From assembly GCA_012656075.1 (NCBI GenBank), contig JAAKBF010000024.1, forward strand, positions 186,001 to 250,000: a stretch of 64,000 bases of DNA, written 5' to 3'. Under the pieces are notes generated by a model, which was not told where the DNA came from, searched no databases, and saw nothing but the letters and a program-made list of their open reading frames with translations. Source of the stretch: Phytophthora hibernalis (taxonomy: Eukaryota > Oomycota > Peronosporomycetes > Peronosporales > Peronosporaceae). The translations under genes and the position numbers were made by a program. Position 1 is the stretch's first letter; every line of letters starts with the position of its first letter. Of this stretch, positions 23,110 to 33,859 are shown piece by piece.

Positions 23110-23770
23110 CTTGCCGATCCAATTAGGTCAATGGCTTCAACGTTTTCAGGGCCAGGAGGTAACAGTAGCAACAAACGGGCAGTGCGCCTTCTTAGCAATG
23201 CTGGCCACTAACATCAACCATCGCGCGGCTGAAATGACTATCTCGGCCGAAGTAATTAAAGAAGCTACGGAGCTAAAGTGGTTCGTGTATACATTAATGA
23301 TGGCAAACCTCCCCAATGATGTGTAAGTGGACCTAGTCAACCCGATTCAGAAATGTGCCAAACTATATTCTCACCAGGCCACGTAGCCGGCTAAACTGCG
23401 GCACTATATGCGCACTACGATCAGGCCAGACAGCGCTCGGCGGGAGTGACAGTCCCGGCCACATTTTGGGCCGCTCCACACGAACTGCGTGCGATGGAGC
23501 AGTACCTCAGAGGGCCGATCATTGTGTTTGACGCGAACGAGACGGGGGTGCACATGTGCAACGGTTCTTTTACGGAACGCACCGACTCGCAGATGGCACT
23601 GATCACGAAAGCGGGTACAGTGAAGTGATTAAGGACAGATGTGCGACGGAGCATCTCCGAAGCTGCTGGCGTCTTGATGTACTGCGAACGTTCCTCGTGC
23701 TGATGCATGACAAACGACACTTCTATGGGGTGAGCCATGATGAACTTTCCTGAGGTGGAGGGCGGAGGGA
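23110..23770 (+). pseudogene. OTU-like cysteine protease domain of LINE
   Basis: The text TNGQCAFLAMLATN supplies the catalytic-Cys loop typical of OTU-fold proteases (pattern NG.C.f.a). About 180 residues later, after a strand reading PIIVFDANETGVHM, HDKRHFYGVSHDE supplies the matching His loop. The parts are in three frames. OTU domains are deubiquitinase-fold cysteine proteases and occur in some plant and oomycete retroelements, where their role in the life cycle is unknown. The same domain is present in the second copy at 59461-60110. Confidence 0.55.
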
Positions 23771-24363
23771 GATCCAGAGTATACGACGAACATTGCAGCC
23801 AATTTGGAGTGGAAAGCATGGGTGAATGACCTCACTGAACACGAGAAGAATATTGATCTCCTCACTGTTAATCAAATGGCGGATCGCGATGATGTGAATT
23901 CGATCATGATCAAGGGATGTGAAATGAGCGACAGATTGAATCTGTTACACACGAGACTTGGACTACCCAGGTAAAACAAACAGAGAATTGAAGCAGACTG
24001 GGATGACATTCTCGAGAAGGAAGAACAACTCATCCACGCGGAATATGGGCTGGACGAATACGCAGCGTCATCACAGTCGGAGCGAGAGACGGAGCCGGGC
24101 AACAACACACCACCCAAAGATACGCTCGCGCTGCGAGTGGGGACATAGTGACGATATCGTACTTCCGAATTCTGCGGGACGGCCCGGATGCCCCAATAAA
24201 CGCGGTAGACACGCCACTGGCGACACTTCTCCAGACTGCCAACCATGAAGCTTTTCCAAGATTCCTGACACAAAATGGCGCTGCGCGATGAAGGAATTTA
24301 TCCCGTGACTGCTCACACGGACAGACGCACTGCGTGGCCTCTTCGCGTGTCTACCATATCTTG

Positions 24364-24416
24364 AATATGAGGTGAAAACCTGGAACTTGAATATGAGGTG
24401 AAAACCTGGAAGCTTG
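24364..24416 (+). repeat. 26-bp tandem duplication inside LINE
   Basis: TTGAATATGAGGTGAAAACC plus TGGAA is repeated back to back. The same pair is present in copy B at about 60713-60765, so it predates the segmental duplication. Confidence 0.9.
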
Positions 24417-24762
24417 ACGATTTGGAGCAATGGGGGTTACAGAGGTATTTGAGGAGCAAGTTGGGGCGTTCCAGCGAATTCAACTGGCTCCCAACACATC
24501 AGCCGCCGCGAAGGAATTTTGTACAATCTGGTTACGTGCATGTACGGATGACCGCATTCATAGAGAATCTGCTCACGCATTAGCTCGCGCTCCGGAGAGG
24601 TGGAAGCGACTTCCACAATGGGTGCCCCTCGGCTACGGCAGAGCGCAACCTCATCATTTGACAGAGATTGAATGGCGATTACTTCACGTATTGCCTTACA
24701 CGATAATTGGCTGGAAAGACACGCATATGCATATGGATAGCCCCCTGGAGGGGCGGGAGCTA

Positions 24763-25621
24763 CCGCAAAAGTCTGATAGATCTGGCACTCTAAAAGATTT
24801 GGCAGGGGGTCAATCACCTATATCAAGAACTGGCCAATGAGCGCGTACTTCAACTTAATTCCACCGTGTTGTGGAACGAGGTGGTCCATATATATAAATG
24901 TGTTACATAATAATGTGTCTACACAACTACTTCCGTGGACGAGCTGAAGAAGAGCTTGGTGTGGGCCCAAAAGGAATGAACGGACCGGCGTTCAGGAATG
25001 AGTTCTTGATTGTTTTTGGAGTGATAGCTCGAAAAGCATGCATTGAGCGTTGAAACATGTCGTGGCGGCGTTCGTGAGCTCTACGAGGCGGCGGCAGCAT
25101 GCGGTCATCCGCGCACGCAAGCAGTGCTGCTGTGCAGCGATAAGTGCCCTTACCACCACCATTCGCTGGTACCCTCGTCACCCCAACGAAATCCACAGCT
25201 GTCTTGGCACCTACGTCGACGTAGATAGCGGTTTGATCCATGTTGTAGAGCACGTACGGCGGCGGGGACGAAGTAGCAGCGTCCAGGAAGTCAGTCAGTA
25301 GCGACGCACACTGTTCGATAATGCAGTCGATAGACACGGGTGTCTCTTCTCGGCGCTCGTCCTTGGTCCAGCCGCAGAGCTCGTCCTCATCGCACGCCGA
25401 TGACGAAACCCGACCGCTTCCACCGACTGCGGTGCTTCGGCATTTTACCGATATGAATGGTGCCAGCATGCCAGCCTAAATGCCCCACCTAGTTTTGACA
25501 TAAACACTACCTACATACGTAATATTATTGGCCAATCAGAAACAACCGCAAACTTCCGAAAGAATTGGCACCCGGCAAAAGTGATTTAGATTAGTGTGCC
25601 AGATCTATCAGACTTTTGCGG
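24763..25621 (-). mobile_element. Pogo-like TIR element, internally deleted
   Basis: Perfect 26-bp terminal inverted repeats lie at 24763-24788 (starting CCGCAAAAGTCTGATAGATC) and 25596-25621. The left flank is TA and the right flank CA, which would fit an eroded TA target duplication. The 859-bp element carries only part of a minus-strand DDE transposase, so it is non-autonomous. It is present with the same ends in the duplicated block at 61113-61970, so it inserted before that duplication. Confidence 0.85.
24927..25469 (-). pseudogene. Partial DDE_1 (pogo/Tigger-type) transposase
   Basis: A 180-codon minus-strand frame includes YNMDQTAIYVDVG, the first-Asp block of DDE_1/pogo transposases (family pattern 'yN.DETa.'), followed by RVPANGGGKGTYRCTAALLACADDRMLPP, the next strand pair. 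It then jumps to a C-terminal-like AFRAITPKTIKNSFLNAGPF. The second and third catalytic acids, expected between these parts, are missing, so there is an internal deletion. The N-terminal helix-turn-helix is also absent. Compare the fuller relative at 48374-49913. Confidence 0.7.
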
Positions 25622-26054
25622 CACATGGTATGATCAATTCCCTTTCCTGAGAGCGCTTTGTCACTAGGTCGTCGACTATGCTGACTGGAGTGGTACTACA
25701 CTGGTGCCTACGGGACAGTCATGGAAGGACAAGACGGAAGAATATAATCCGTCGTCCTCCACGATCACACATAATTAAGTGCACCGCGATGCCCGTACCG
25801 CCTGTAGATGAACGGCAACATCTGCAGGCTGCATTCCCGAATAGGGAACATGAGACGCCACAGACACGAGAAGAGAGGGAGGGGGCAACACCTGCGCACA
25901 GGTCGCTGTCAAGTAAGCCCCACATACGACGAGAAGGGAGAGCAGCGAGCCACAGAGGCGTCGAGCACACTCCGAGAGGACAACGACAACTGACTGAATT
26001 TTTCAAGGAGGTTGTGGATGACGACAGGCTACTAAGCATACGGCATCTGTTTAA

Positions 26055-27265
26055 CCCCTTGGTTCCCAACGTCGTAAGATACGACATATCGATTTGTTAA
26101 TGTCGTAAGTTACGACATTGCGCGGTGAACAATAGAAAATGGCTCGACACAAGATTTCCAATACTTTAAGCAAGTCATTTGCAGAAAATTAGGTTCAAGA
26201 GGTAAATATGAACCATTCAGAAACTGGACACTGAGCGGGAAAGGATGGGCTGTGCGGGAAAAGATGGGATGCACAGACCGCCATTAGACATGGAGTCACT
26301 CATTTTGAGATTTCCCCCGATGATGCGCATTCGATCCGGGCTCCGAACAAGAAGCGATGCCGTAGCGTCGTCGCACGCGATATTGATTTCGCCTACTTCT
26401 GGCATACATGGCATGCTGTTGTCATTGACCGCTACTTTTTGTCGACCCTCCTGGCCATTGAGCTTTTGGACATGAAAGTGTATGTGCTTGACACTGTAAT
26501 GACCCGCAGACTTGGTTATGACGCCAGAGTCAAAGATAAGCGCAAGCTAGCATCCCAAACGGGGGCAGTTCACGTCCTCGCGTTCACTCACTATTCGCAG
26601 TATGATAGTTTTCACTGGTGGGACCGCAAGCCCGTACACTACTTGTGTACGGACTCCGTGATGCGGCAGTCAACGATCAGCAGAAACATCAAACAACTTG
26701 GCCCGATCACAGTACCATGTCCACAACGATCTAGATCTAGTGAACGCGTACAGCTCACACAAGAAGACGGCAAAGATCACGAATGCAACACTAATGAAAC
26801 GCGGGGAGTGGTATGGCATCCTGCAGGACCAGCTTCTGCAGCTGAAGGCTGCAGACTTCGAAGCCGTCGTCGCGACTCCGCCGGTCAGCACTCACAAGCG
26901 CAAGAGGGCTCCGAGTGATTCCGTGAGCCAATGTACTGCGTGTGACTGCTGCGCGACAATTGATGAGTAACATTTCGTAATGCGTGATCCTTTGAGCCAA
27001 TTTACTTTTTGTTTCGACTCTTGCCATCTTTTTGGATTCAAAGTGCACCTCTTCAAATCATTTGATACCGGCTCTAAGTCCTACTGGGGGCATCTTACAA
27101 CATTAGACGCACAGATGAACACTTAGACAGTGTATATCTTACGACATTGCGCAACAAACCTCTCGAAACCTTAAACACTAATCCCTTCCGCATCCATATG
27201 CTACATACACATGTATACGACATTCGCTAGCGTGTTTTCGATACACTTTTCTGGGAACCAAGGGG
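26055..27265 (+). mobile_element. PiggyBac-like element with TTAA target
   Basis: Ends are 14-bp perfect inverted repeats, CCCCTTGGTTCCCA at 26055-26068 and its complement at 27252-27265. TTAA flanks both sides (26051-26054 and 27266-27269), the defining piggyBac target. Subterminal motifs GTCGTAAGATACGAC and GTCGTAAGTTACGAC repeat near the left end, with TCTTACGAC near the right. At 1,211 bp it is internally deleted. Reading the LINE across a single TTAA restores an open LINE frame (RHLF then KEHKQRN), so the element inserted into an intact LINE frame. Confidence 0.9.
26385..26970 (+). pseudogene. PiggyBac transposase C-terminal half
   Basis: The frame includes FLSTLLAIELLDMKVYVLDTV and, further on, the strand 'WDRKPVHYLCT', both typical of the DDE_Tnp_1_7 (piggyBac) core. 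A 'VPCPQ' then 'VNAYSSH' segment corresponds to the conserved 'v.CP..v..YN' region. The last part (about 26940-26967) has a Cys-rich end (CTACDCC) like the piggyBac C-terminal zinc-binding motif. The N-terminal half and the first catalytic Asp are missing, and one frameshift lies near 26700. Confidence 0.7.
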
Positions 27266-27359
27266 TTAAGGAACACAAGCAAAGAAACACTAAGCGGAGG
27301 AAACAGCAAGAGCAGACGTACAAGGATGCTCAAGAAAAATACAGGTTGCATGATTCAGA

Positions 27360-28090
27360 CCAAACATTTGGACTTATCACGCACATTGTCATTGGATTTG
27401 GGCAACCGAGGCAGATCGCTCTCACTGGTTTCAAGCTTTCGGGGAGAAAGATTTACATCGGAGGCCGGATGTCACCTGCGTACAGGAGAGTCACGTGGAA
27501 GAGTCAGAAATCGAGACATCCCATAAATTATATGCGGGTAGATGGCGATTTAGGTGTGGTACAGAGCAGCCCGTTCACTTATTTTGGGCACCTTCGAGAG
27601 ACCGAAAAGGTGAAGTGCCAATCCTTATAGAGCTTTCCAAGAAGCAAAGCCATATCTATAAGAACACTGGAGCCCGCATTTCAATGCGGTACGGGGAACG
27701 ATAGATGGGCGGAAGGTCACGATCTGCAACATATATGCCCCCACCTCCAGGCTCCACAAACTGCGCTTTTTACAAAGCTGCAGACTATAGAATTTGACAA
27801 AGACGACCTTTTATTCGTAGGCGGTGATTTTAATTTGTACGTTGGACGCTCAAGCAGACAGCAGCTACCATGAGACAGCCAACAGCCACGGCTCAGAGGC
27901 ACTTCGAATTTTACTAGCAAAAGGGGGACTACTGGACCCTATAGCTATTGCGCGACCTCAGCAATGGGACCACAAAGCCCTCAAACGTCACTACCTCGAA
28001 ACACACACCTACCACTACAACATCCCAGACAGTGGCCCAGCTTCATCGAGATTAGACCGCTGGTATGAATCAGCAATCACCATGCCTTAG
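27360..28090 (+). pseudogene. LINE AP-type endonuclease domain
   Basis: Readable pieces are GARISMRYGER (about 27670), TICNIYAP (about 27722-27745), a stretch 'HKLRF.QS', and LLFVGGDFN (about 27812-27835), then SRLDRWY near the end. NIYAP and GGDFN are signature strands of the APE-like endonuclease that nicks target DNA for LINE integration. Three frames are used, so the domain is broken. Confidence 0.75.
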
Positions 28091-28170
28091 GTAGCAGCGT
28101 GGAATAAAGTCCACATGGGCGCCATAACGGGGCCAAACTACATGTTCGTGCACCGGATGACCCGATCAGG

Positions 28171-29624
28171 GTGCAGCGGTCATCGCGCATACACCCAGTT
28201 CCTCAGTATGCAACTACCGCAGTCAAAGAAGCGACTACGCAGCTACTGGTCGATTTCGGGGAGAGGCTAAGCCTGCAAAAACCAACAGCTGAGACAGCAG
28301 CAACGCAGTGGGAGGAGCTCAAACTTGAAATCGCACGACGCACCAGAACGTGTGTGCGTGAACGAAAACGCACTTTACGAAACACTCTCAAACAGAAACT
28401 GATCCACCTCATCTGCCAACAGCAGCGACTCAGGGATGAGGGTAATGGTGTTCCGGTGAATATCGACTCGATCACGGAAGAACTGGAAGGCCTCAGCTTG
28501 GATGACACGGTGGGACTAACTAGGGCAGCCCGACTTACCCGAGCAATTGCAGACTGTAAAAAGCCAAGGCAGCAGTGCACAAGCACTTAATTTCCGACCG
28601 CTTGCACTGATCAACACTGACAACAAAATGTTTACCCGAATCCTAGCCAGACGAGTATCACTCTACCTGCCACAATCCATCCTAATCAAAATGGATTGTG
28701 CCAGGCAGAACGATTCACGAAACGCTGGACCTGTACAATGCGGCCCAGAGTATGGTGATTACTGACCCGGAACAGGAAGACGCGACTGCTTTGCTTTTAG
28801 ATTTCAAGAAAGCATACGACTCCTTAGACAAAGCCTATATACTGGAAGTGCTGAGACGGAAGCAATACCCAGAAAATTTAATCAATGCGGTAGCTGCAAC
28901 TCACGCTGGTACAAACGTGCGATTCCTCGCCAATGGATACAAGTTGAGACTAATTTCGGTGACAAGTGGTATAAGACAGGGCTGCCCATTGACTCCTCTG
29001 CTATTCATCTTAACCTTAGATCCGCTGTATCGTAAGCTTGACGGGTTCATGGGGATTTGAGGTGTATTGCTACAATCGGTGGCGGGCCATTTCGAACTAC
29101 GGGTACCTGGATATGCCGACGACACGGCCGTTTTACTTAGGGACCCAGCCGACATTCCGCACTTACTGCATGACCTTACAATCTTTGGTAAGGCTTCAGG
29201 GCTTCTGATCAATGTGGAGAAGACGATGGTCATCGCGTTGCATCCCAGAGGCCCTGAGCCGACGATGACAATTCCAGGGAATCTCAGATATCAGGACAAA
29301 ACAGCAGCATGTTGGTATCTGGGGCTGCAAGTTGGTTGTCATCTGGCAAAGTACACGTCCTGGACGACGGCATCAACAAAATTGCTGACACGATTACGGC
29401 TTGCGAGCCATAAAGTACTGACCATTGGCCAACGCAGCCTCATCGCAGCGTCTATAATCGTGCTCAACTTACTGTACATAGCACGGCACGAATGGCCTAG
29501 CACCGAAATGGTGAACACCATGAAAATGAGGCTTCTCAATTACGTGTGGCACGGGCAGTTTGCCACCGACGTAAATGGTGTACGAGCATGGCTGGACGCG
29601 GACCTGACCAGACTGCCAAGATAG
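28171..29624 (+). pseudogene. LINE reverse transcriptase
   Basis: A charged linker helix (28171-28590) leads into RT motifs. NFRPLALINTDNKMFTRILA is at about 28589. LLLDFKKAYDSLD (28797-28833) carries the first catalytic Asp, SGIRQGCPLTPLLF is at about 28966, and YADDTAVL (29112-29135) is the active-site YxDD box. Stops at 29057 and shifts near 28590 and 28700 interrupt it. The enzyme would copy element RNA at the nicked target. The motif set places it with APE-bearing LINEs such as the L1/Tx1 group; a finer clade call needs a tree. Confidence 0.85.
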
Positions 29625-29832
29625 GAAGGAGGATTAGCAATACCAGATCTGCGTACGGAATTGTACGCACTAGCAGCCGTCACAGTCGCTAAGTGGGCTG
29701 AAATGGGAACGCGACACATTTATATCGTCGGGGACATTCTTTTTCCCAACGCACCACCGGGGTAGCGCCACAAGTATACATCATACCCGAATATGTACCA
29801 CAGGCATTCATCGACGCAACACCCTCTGGGAA

Positions 29833-31751
29833 ATGGGGCGAGCCATGATCACACAACGAGGGACTAGTGACGCGTCGGAGGACACCACATTGCGGGAGGT
29901 TACACAAACATCATATCAATTTGGGGGCGTCACTTCTGCCTGGCACGGGAAAACACTCAAGATCAACTGCATGGAGTTGCTCGAGCAAACAGATAGATGT
30001 TACAGCTGCGGTGGCAAGATAGTACGCGGACAGCTCCGAGTAGAATGGTTGCCGTACGTTGACAATGCGGTCCTCCAAGTCTACACCCACCAGGGCAAGC
30101 GAATGACGGTGGCACAAGCAAGCGGCATACACGGGAAGATGGGCATGATGAAGGACATCGTGCAATGGTCGCGTAAATCAGCTGGGGTGGTTGATGTTAC
30201 TTTCGGCACCACAGGTAGTACACTGACTACAACGCAACGGGATCAAGCGGAAGAGTTAGTTAGACTTCTGATTCTCAACTTCCTGGACATCGCGTGCAAA
30301 CCTGAATGCCCTTGGGAAGTGCTCATAATGACAACACCGACCGATCACCTAGTTATCGCGCGACTACAGCGACGGGAGGAGATGGAGCTGCACATACACG
30401 CCACTGTCACAGGCCCACCGACCACCAAGGTCGCGAAGAACCACGGAGACCTACGCAGGGCCCTGACGCAATACATGGAATCGCAGCACTGAGCAGGCTT
30501 GTATGCTTATGGGCTGGCAGAAGGAGGGTAGGCGCAGACGCGAAGAACGTATAAGCGAAGAACGAATAAGGAACGGGCAGCAGATGCATCAATTTGAAGG
30601 GCACGAGCCAACAGAGAGGGCCGCGCCAAGAAATGGCAGGAACACAGCAGTGAAGCTGCGCTGGGATTAAACAAGCTCACCTGGACTCGCATCCATCGAA
30701 TCATGGGAATGTGACTATGGGGCGAGCAAATGTTGCAGCGTCTCAAACTACATGCTCTCTGTCTCTACGATAAGCGGAATGAAAAGAGAGGATGCCCGCA
30801 CGAACAAAGTATGATTTCTACCTGCACCATGTCTTTTGGACGTGCTCAGCGACAGAGCAACTTCGAAGGCATTTTTTACAACCATGGAGAAGACTTGGTA
30901 TTCAGGAAAGTGGTATGGAAGCAGCCATTTTCGGCATGACCTTGCCCGTCGTCCCACCAGGACTATCGACAGTGACTGATGAAGTGAGGGCAGCCTCATT
31001 GGACCCACATATGCAATTGACGGACGCAGTCACCACATAAGCGGAAGGGAGCTGGCGGTTGGGAGTGGCCATCTACTTACAAGCGGTTTGGAGGTGGAGG
31101 GTGAACCATTTTGATCCAGACAACAACATCACAGCAGGGCACCATGCAGGTATGTTGACCAACAAATTCAGACATGGATGCACAACGGTGCACATGTTCA
31201 TGAAACACGCATATACACAGGACATCGGAGCTGCAGTCGCCACCATACTACGCCGAGCCCTGAATCAAGGACGGCCACTGCTAGCCAGAGCAATGACGAT
31301 TCCAATGGACAGGAAATACGTACTGTTTTTCGGAGGACGGACTAAAGGTCTAAAACAGTGGAGTGGTGCTACTGCGCATGGGAAGCACGCTCAAAAACGC
31401 CTGGTTAAGCCATATGTCGTATGTGGGGGCCAAGATGACCACGCACACAGCGGACACACTTGGGCTACTAACAGGTCTGACCGACGGAGATACGAACCCA
31501 TTGATGTCATTGGAGACAACCAAATGCTGATCACACAGCACACGCACCAGAAACCACCGCAAGCTAAGCGCCTAAGAGACTTATACTGGTGGTGTAGGCG
31601 ACTAGGGGACAGAGTGGGGATACACGGATGGCACATGGATCAACGGAATAACAATATAATGGCGGGAACATTGACCAAAACGTCGATTGTCAGCAGTAAG
31701 AGCAAACAAGTTCAGATGGAAGGACATCAACACTTGGTGCAACAATGGTAG
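29833..31751 (+). pseudogene. LINE C-terminal fingers and RNase H
   Basis: After the RT come a Cys-rich element (CYSCGGKIVRGQL, about 29998), a zf-RVT-like block ('HHVFWTC', about 30820) and an RNase H-like end. In the RNase H part, DVIGDNQMLITQH (about 31504-31545) carries the Asp strand and KRLRDLYWWCRRLGDRVG the following helix. RNase H at the C-terminus is a known feature of some oomycete LINEs. The stretch is split over several frames. Confidence 0.6.
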
Positions 31752-31976
31752 CAAGTACTACGGTACATGGATGAGGACATGGCGCCGTGGGTCGAAAACA
31801 TGGAGCAAGCAACTCAAGAGGATGTTGTGGCCGCCAGCCGGTAGGGCCGTCGGCACGGAAAGGGGAAGCGTAAGCTTGGACCGGGAGTATAGGTAACAGC
31901 TGGCATAGGGGAAAAGTTTGAACGGGCATAGGAAGTCGTGAGTTTAACTAAGTGACATAAATGTACCTCACTTAAA

Positions 31977-32316
31977 AAGAGCGTACTAGTGCTAACTATG
32001 CGCTGCTAGACGAAGCCACCAGAAAGCTAACCGCTGAAAAATTCGTCACCAAAGCTGTTCAGAATTTTAAAGTTGGCAAAGCCAACAGGGCGTGGCCGCA
32101 GCGAAGGCAATCATTTAAAAGACGTATGGGCTTACCACGCAGCAAGAGGATACAATTGCTGTAATGGTGGCGACGGCGGCAAAGAACAAAGTGCCCTGGT
32201 CTAAGTCCAAGAAGATCATCGTTGGTGTGGGTGGTGCCACTCTCGATGCAGTTGTCCTGTACGCTCTTTACAAGACCTTTCTGGCGAGCGGCGGCCTTGC
32301 TTATCCTACGGATTAA
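31977..32316 (+). pseudogene. RxLR effector, 3' half, beyond LINE
   Basis: Starts at the right copy of the LINE target duplication (31977-31990) in the same codon phase as the 5' half. It opens NYALLDEATRKLTAEKF, an amphipathic helix typical of effector C-terminal domains, then changes frame twice (near 32085 and 32155). It ends with a hydrophobic helix (IIVGVGGATLDAVVLYALY), a likely C-terminal membrane anchor, and a TAA at 32314. RxLR effectors with a basic patch and a C-terminal transmembrane helix are common in Phytophthora relatives. The two extra shifts show decay beyond the LINE insertion or sequence error. Confidence 0.75.
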
Positions 32317-32434
32317 CCGACGTTTATGGAGCTTGCGAATCATAGACCTGGCATTTTACAGTAGAGAAAGAAATTATGTTCTGGATGTTTTGCAGGAGCC
32401 ATCCTCCTTCAATATTAAAAGGGTTAATCCGAAT

Positions 32435-32439
32435 CGTTC
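32435..32439 (+). repeat. Copia target-site duplication (CGTTC), left
   Basis: CGTTC lies directly before the 5' LTR. The same five bases, in the same sense once the inversion at 37480-39734 is reversed, lie directly after the 3' LTR (as GAACG at 39548-39552). Confidence 0.85.
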
Positions 32440-32837
32440 TACGAGAATAAGGCTGCGGTCAGTAAGTCACTTCGGTTGCTGCAACGTTGGTGACATATAT
32501 GGTGTTGAATGACCTGCGTGGCGAGTGGTGGTTGAGGACTAGACTACCAGGAAAAGGACTTCCAAGAAAGAGGCCCGAGAGATTTCTAGGATAATATTTT
32601 GCATGCATGCAAAGTCCTATTGGCCGCGGCCAGTGTAGTCAATATATGTCCACGGGGGTTTTATTGCTCGAGAAGCTTTCCCTACAACAACACTAAAACA
32701 ACATCAATCATATTTTCTTTTCACTTGGAGCTCGCAGTGCTTTTTGGTTATTGTTTTTGTTGATACGAATGCTGAGACGTCTGTCTAATCTGGTTCATTA
32801 AGAAGAAGTGCTACGAGATCACTACGAGTATCTCGTA
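32440..32837 (+). repeat. Copia 5' LTR (398 bp)
   Basis: Begins TACGAGAATAAGG and ends GTATCTCGTA, so the ends form a short inverted repeat (TACGAGA/TCTCGTA) rather than the usual TG..CA. It matches the split 3' LTR (37262-37479 plus the reverse complement of 39553-39734). The sequence GGTTTTGAGCCC just inside it is the likely primer-binding region, though I could not assign the tRNA. Confidence 0.9.
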
Positions 32838-32891
32838 GGTTTTGAGCCCAAGGGACTTTTGTTTGAATCAGAGAATTAATCAAGAAGAAGG

Positions 32892-33740
32892 ATGTTTGGA
32901 ACTGTGCCGTCGCGTGTAAATGCTGGTCGGCGGCAACAACAGCAAGGACAGCCACAACAAGTGCCCGGCTTGTGGAAGGTGCCCGATGCGGCTACCAAAT
33001 TTGATGAGGACGGGGTATTTGACTTGTACAAGGCTCGCTTTGAGTTGTATTCGCGCCAACGAGATTGTTGGGATGTAGTGGTTAGTACGGAAGGTCCTCG
33101 CCCAAGATGCTGAGTTAAATCGAATTTTCGAAGAACGAAATCTGTTTGCTCATGATTGCATGTTGCACGGCTTGCTTCCGAAAGATGCCAAGAAAGTCTG
33201 CAAAATGCTGCGCGTGAGCGAAATGTGGACTGCTTTTGAAAGGGACAAGACAAAGCGCGATTTTGCCAACGCAATTCGAATTCGGCCCTAGATTTACGCC
33301 GCGTGATTTGAAAAGGGGTGGGTATGGATAAATACTTAGAAGACCTAGAAGATCATCGCCTCCAGTTGGAGAATATGAACTCGATTATCTCAGACGAAGA
33401 TATGGCGAATATCATTTTGACTGGAGTGGAAAGCATGCACAGAAATGTGGTGCGAATGTTAAATCGTGATGAACAGGAACCTACTCTTAATCAAGTGCTT
33501 AATAGTCTGTGTGGTGAAGCCGAAATGGATAAGGTCGAGGAAGAGCGCAACAAGCAAAAAGAGAAAAGGGAAGAAAGATGCAAGCAAAATGGCTCCATGT
33601 AAAAGAGCAAGGGTAAGGGACCATCGAAAGGCAAGAAGATGAAGAAAGTTGGTGTAGGAAAGAAAGTCAAAGAGACACGAGAGTGTTGGTTCTGTGAGAA
33701 ACCTGGGCATCTCAGAGCTGATTGCAGGCAGTGGAAGGCC
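32892..33740 (+). pseudogene. Copia gag
   Basis: Starts MFGTVPSRVNAGRRQQQQ and continues over at least three frames: LWKVPDAATKFDEDGVFDLY, then MDKYLEDLEDHRLQLENMNS at 33321, typical of the UBN2 gag helical domain. A CCHC zinc knuckle, CWFCEKPGHLRADC, lies at about 33687-33728. Lys-rich linkers surround the knuckle. Gag would form the virus-like particle. Confidence 0.8.
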
Positions 33741-33859
33741 GAGCAGAAGAAGAAGTCGAAACAACTGGACCAAGAGAGTGACGATGATACGGCAACCGGC
33801 GAAAACCCCAAGAAGGGTAAGTCGAAAAAGGATGCAAAGAAGGTTGGGTTTTTGGGACG

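Larger units (their letters stand above)
23024..25953 (+). repeat. Segmental duplication, copy A (2,930 bp)
   Basis: Almost base-for-base identical to 59375-62301. Differences I see: three substitutions (near 23553, 24821 and 25795) and three one-base length changes in copy B, all in homopolymers (GGG to GG near 24756, TTTT to TTT near 25615, GGGGG to GGGG near 25882). The block spans the OTU-like domain and the whole nested pogo-like element, but ends about 100 bp before the piggyBac-like insertion. Confidence 0.95.
20695..31976 (+). mobile_element. Non-LTR retrotransposon (LINE) with OTU-like, APE, RT and RNase H domains
   Basis: An approximately 11.3-kb insertion lies between the two halves of an RxLR gene, bounded by a 14-bp target duplication and without a clear poly-A tail (it ends CACTTAAA). 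Domain order from text on the plus strand: an ORF1-like part (20924-22100), an OTU-like cysteine protease (about 23110-23760), an APE-type endonuclease (about 27360-28085), reverse transcriptase (about 28560-29250), a Cys/His finger region (about 29990-30850) and RNase H (about 31400-31660). Two DNA transposons are nested inside (24763-25621 and 26055-27265). Without them the LINE is about 9.2 kb. Many shifts and stops make it inactive. Confidence 0.85.
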
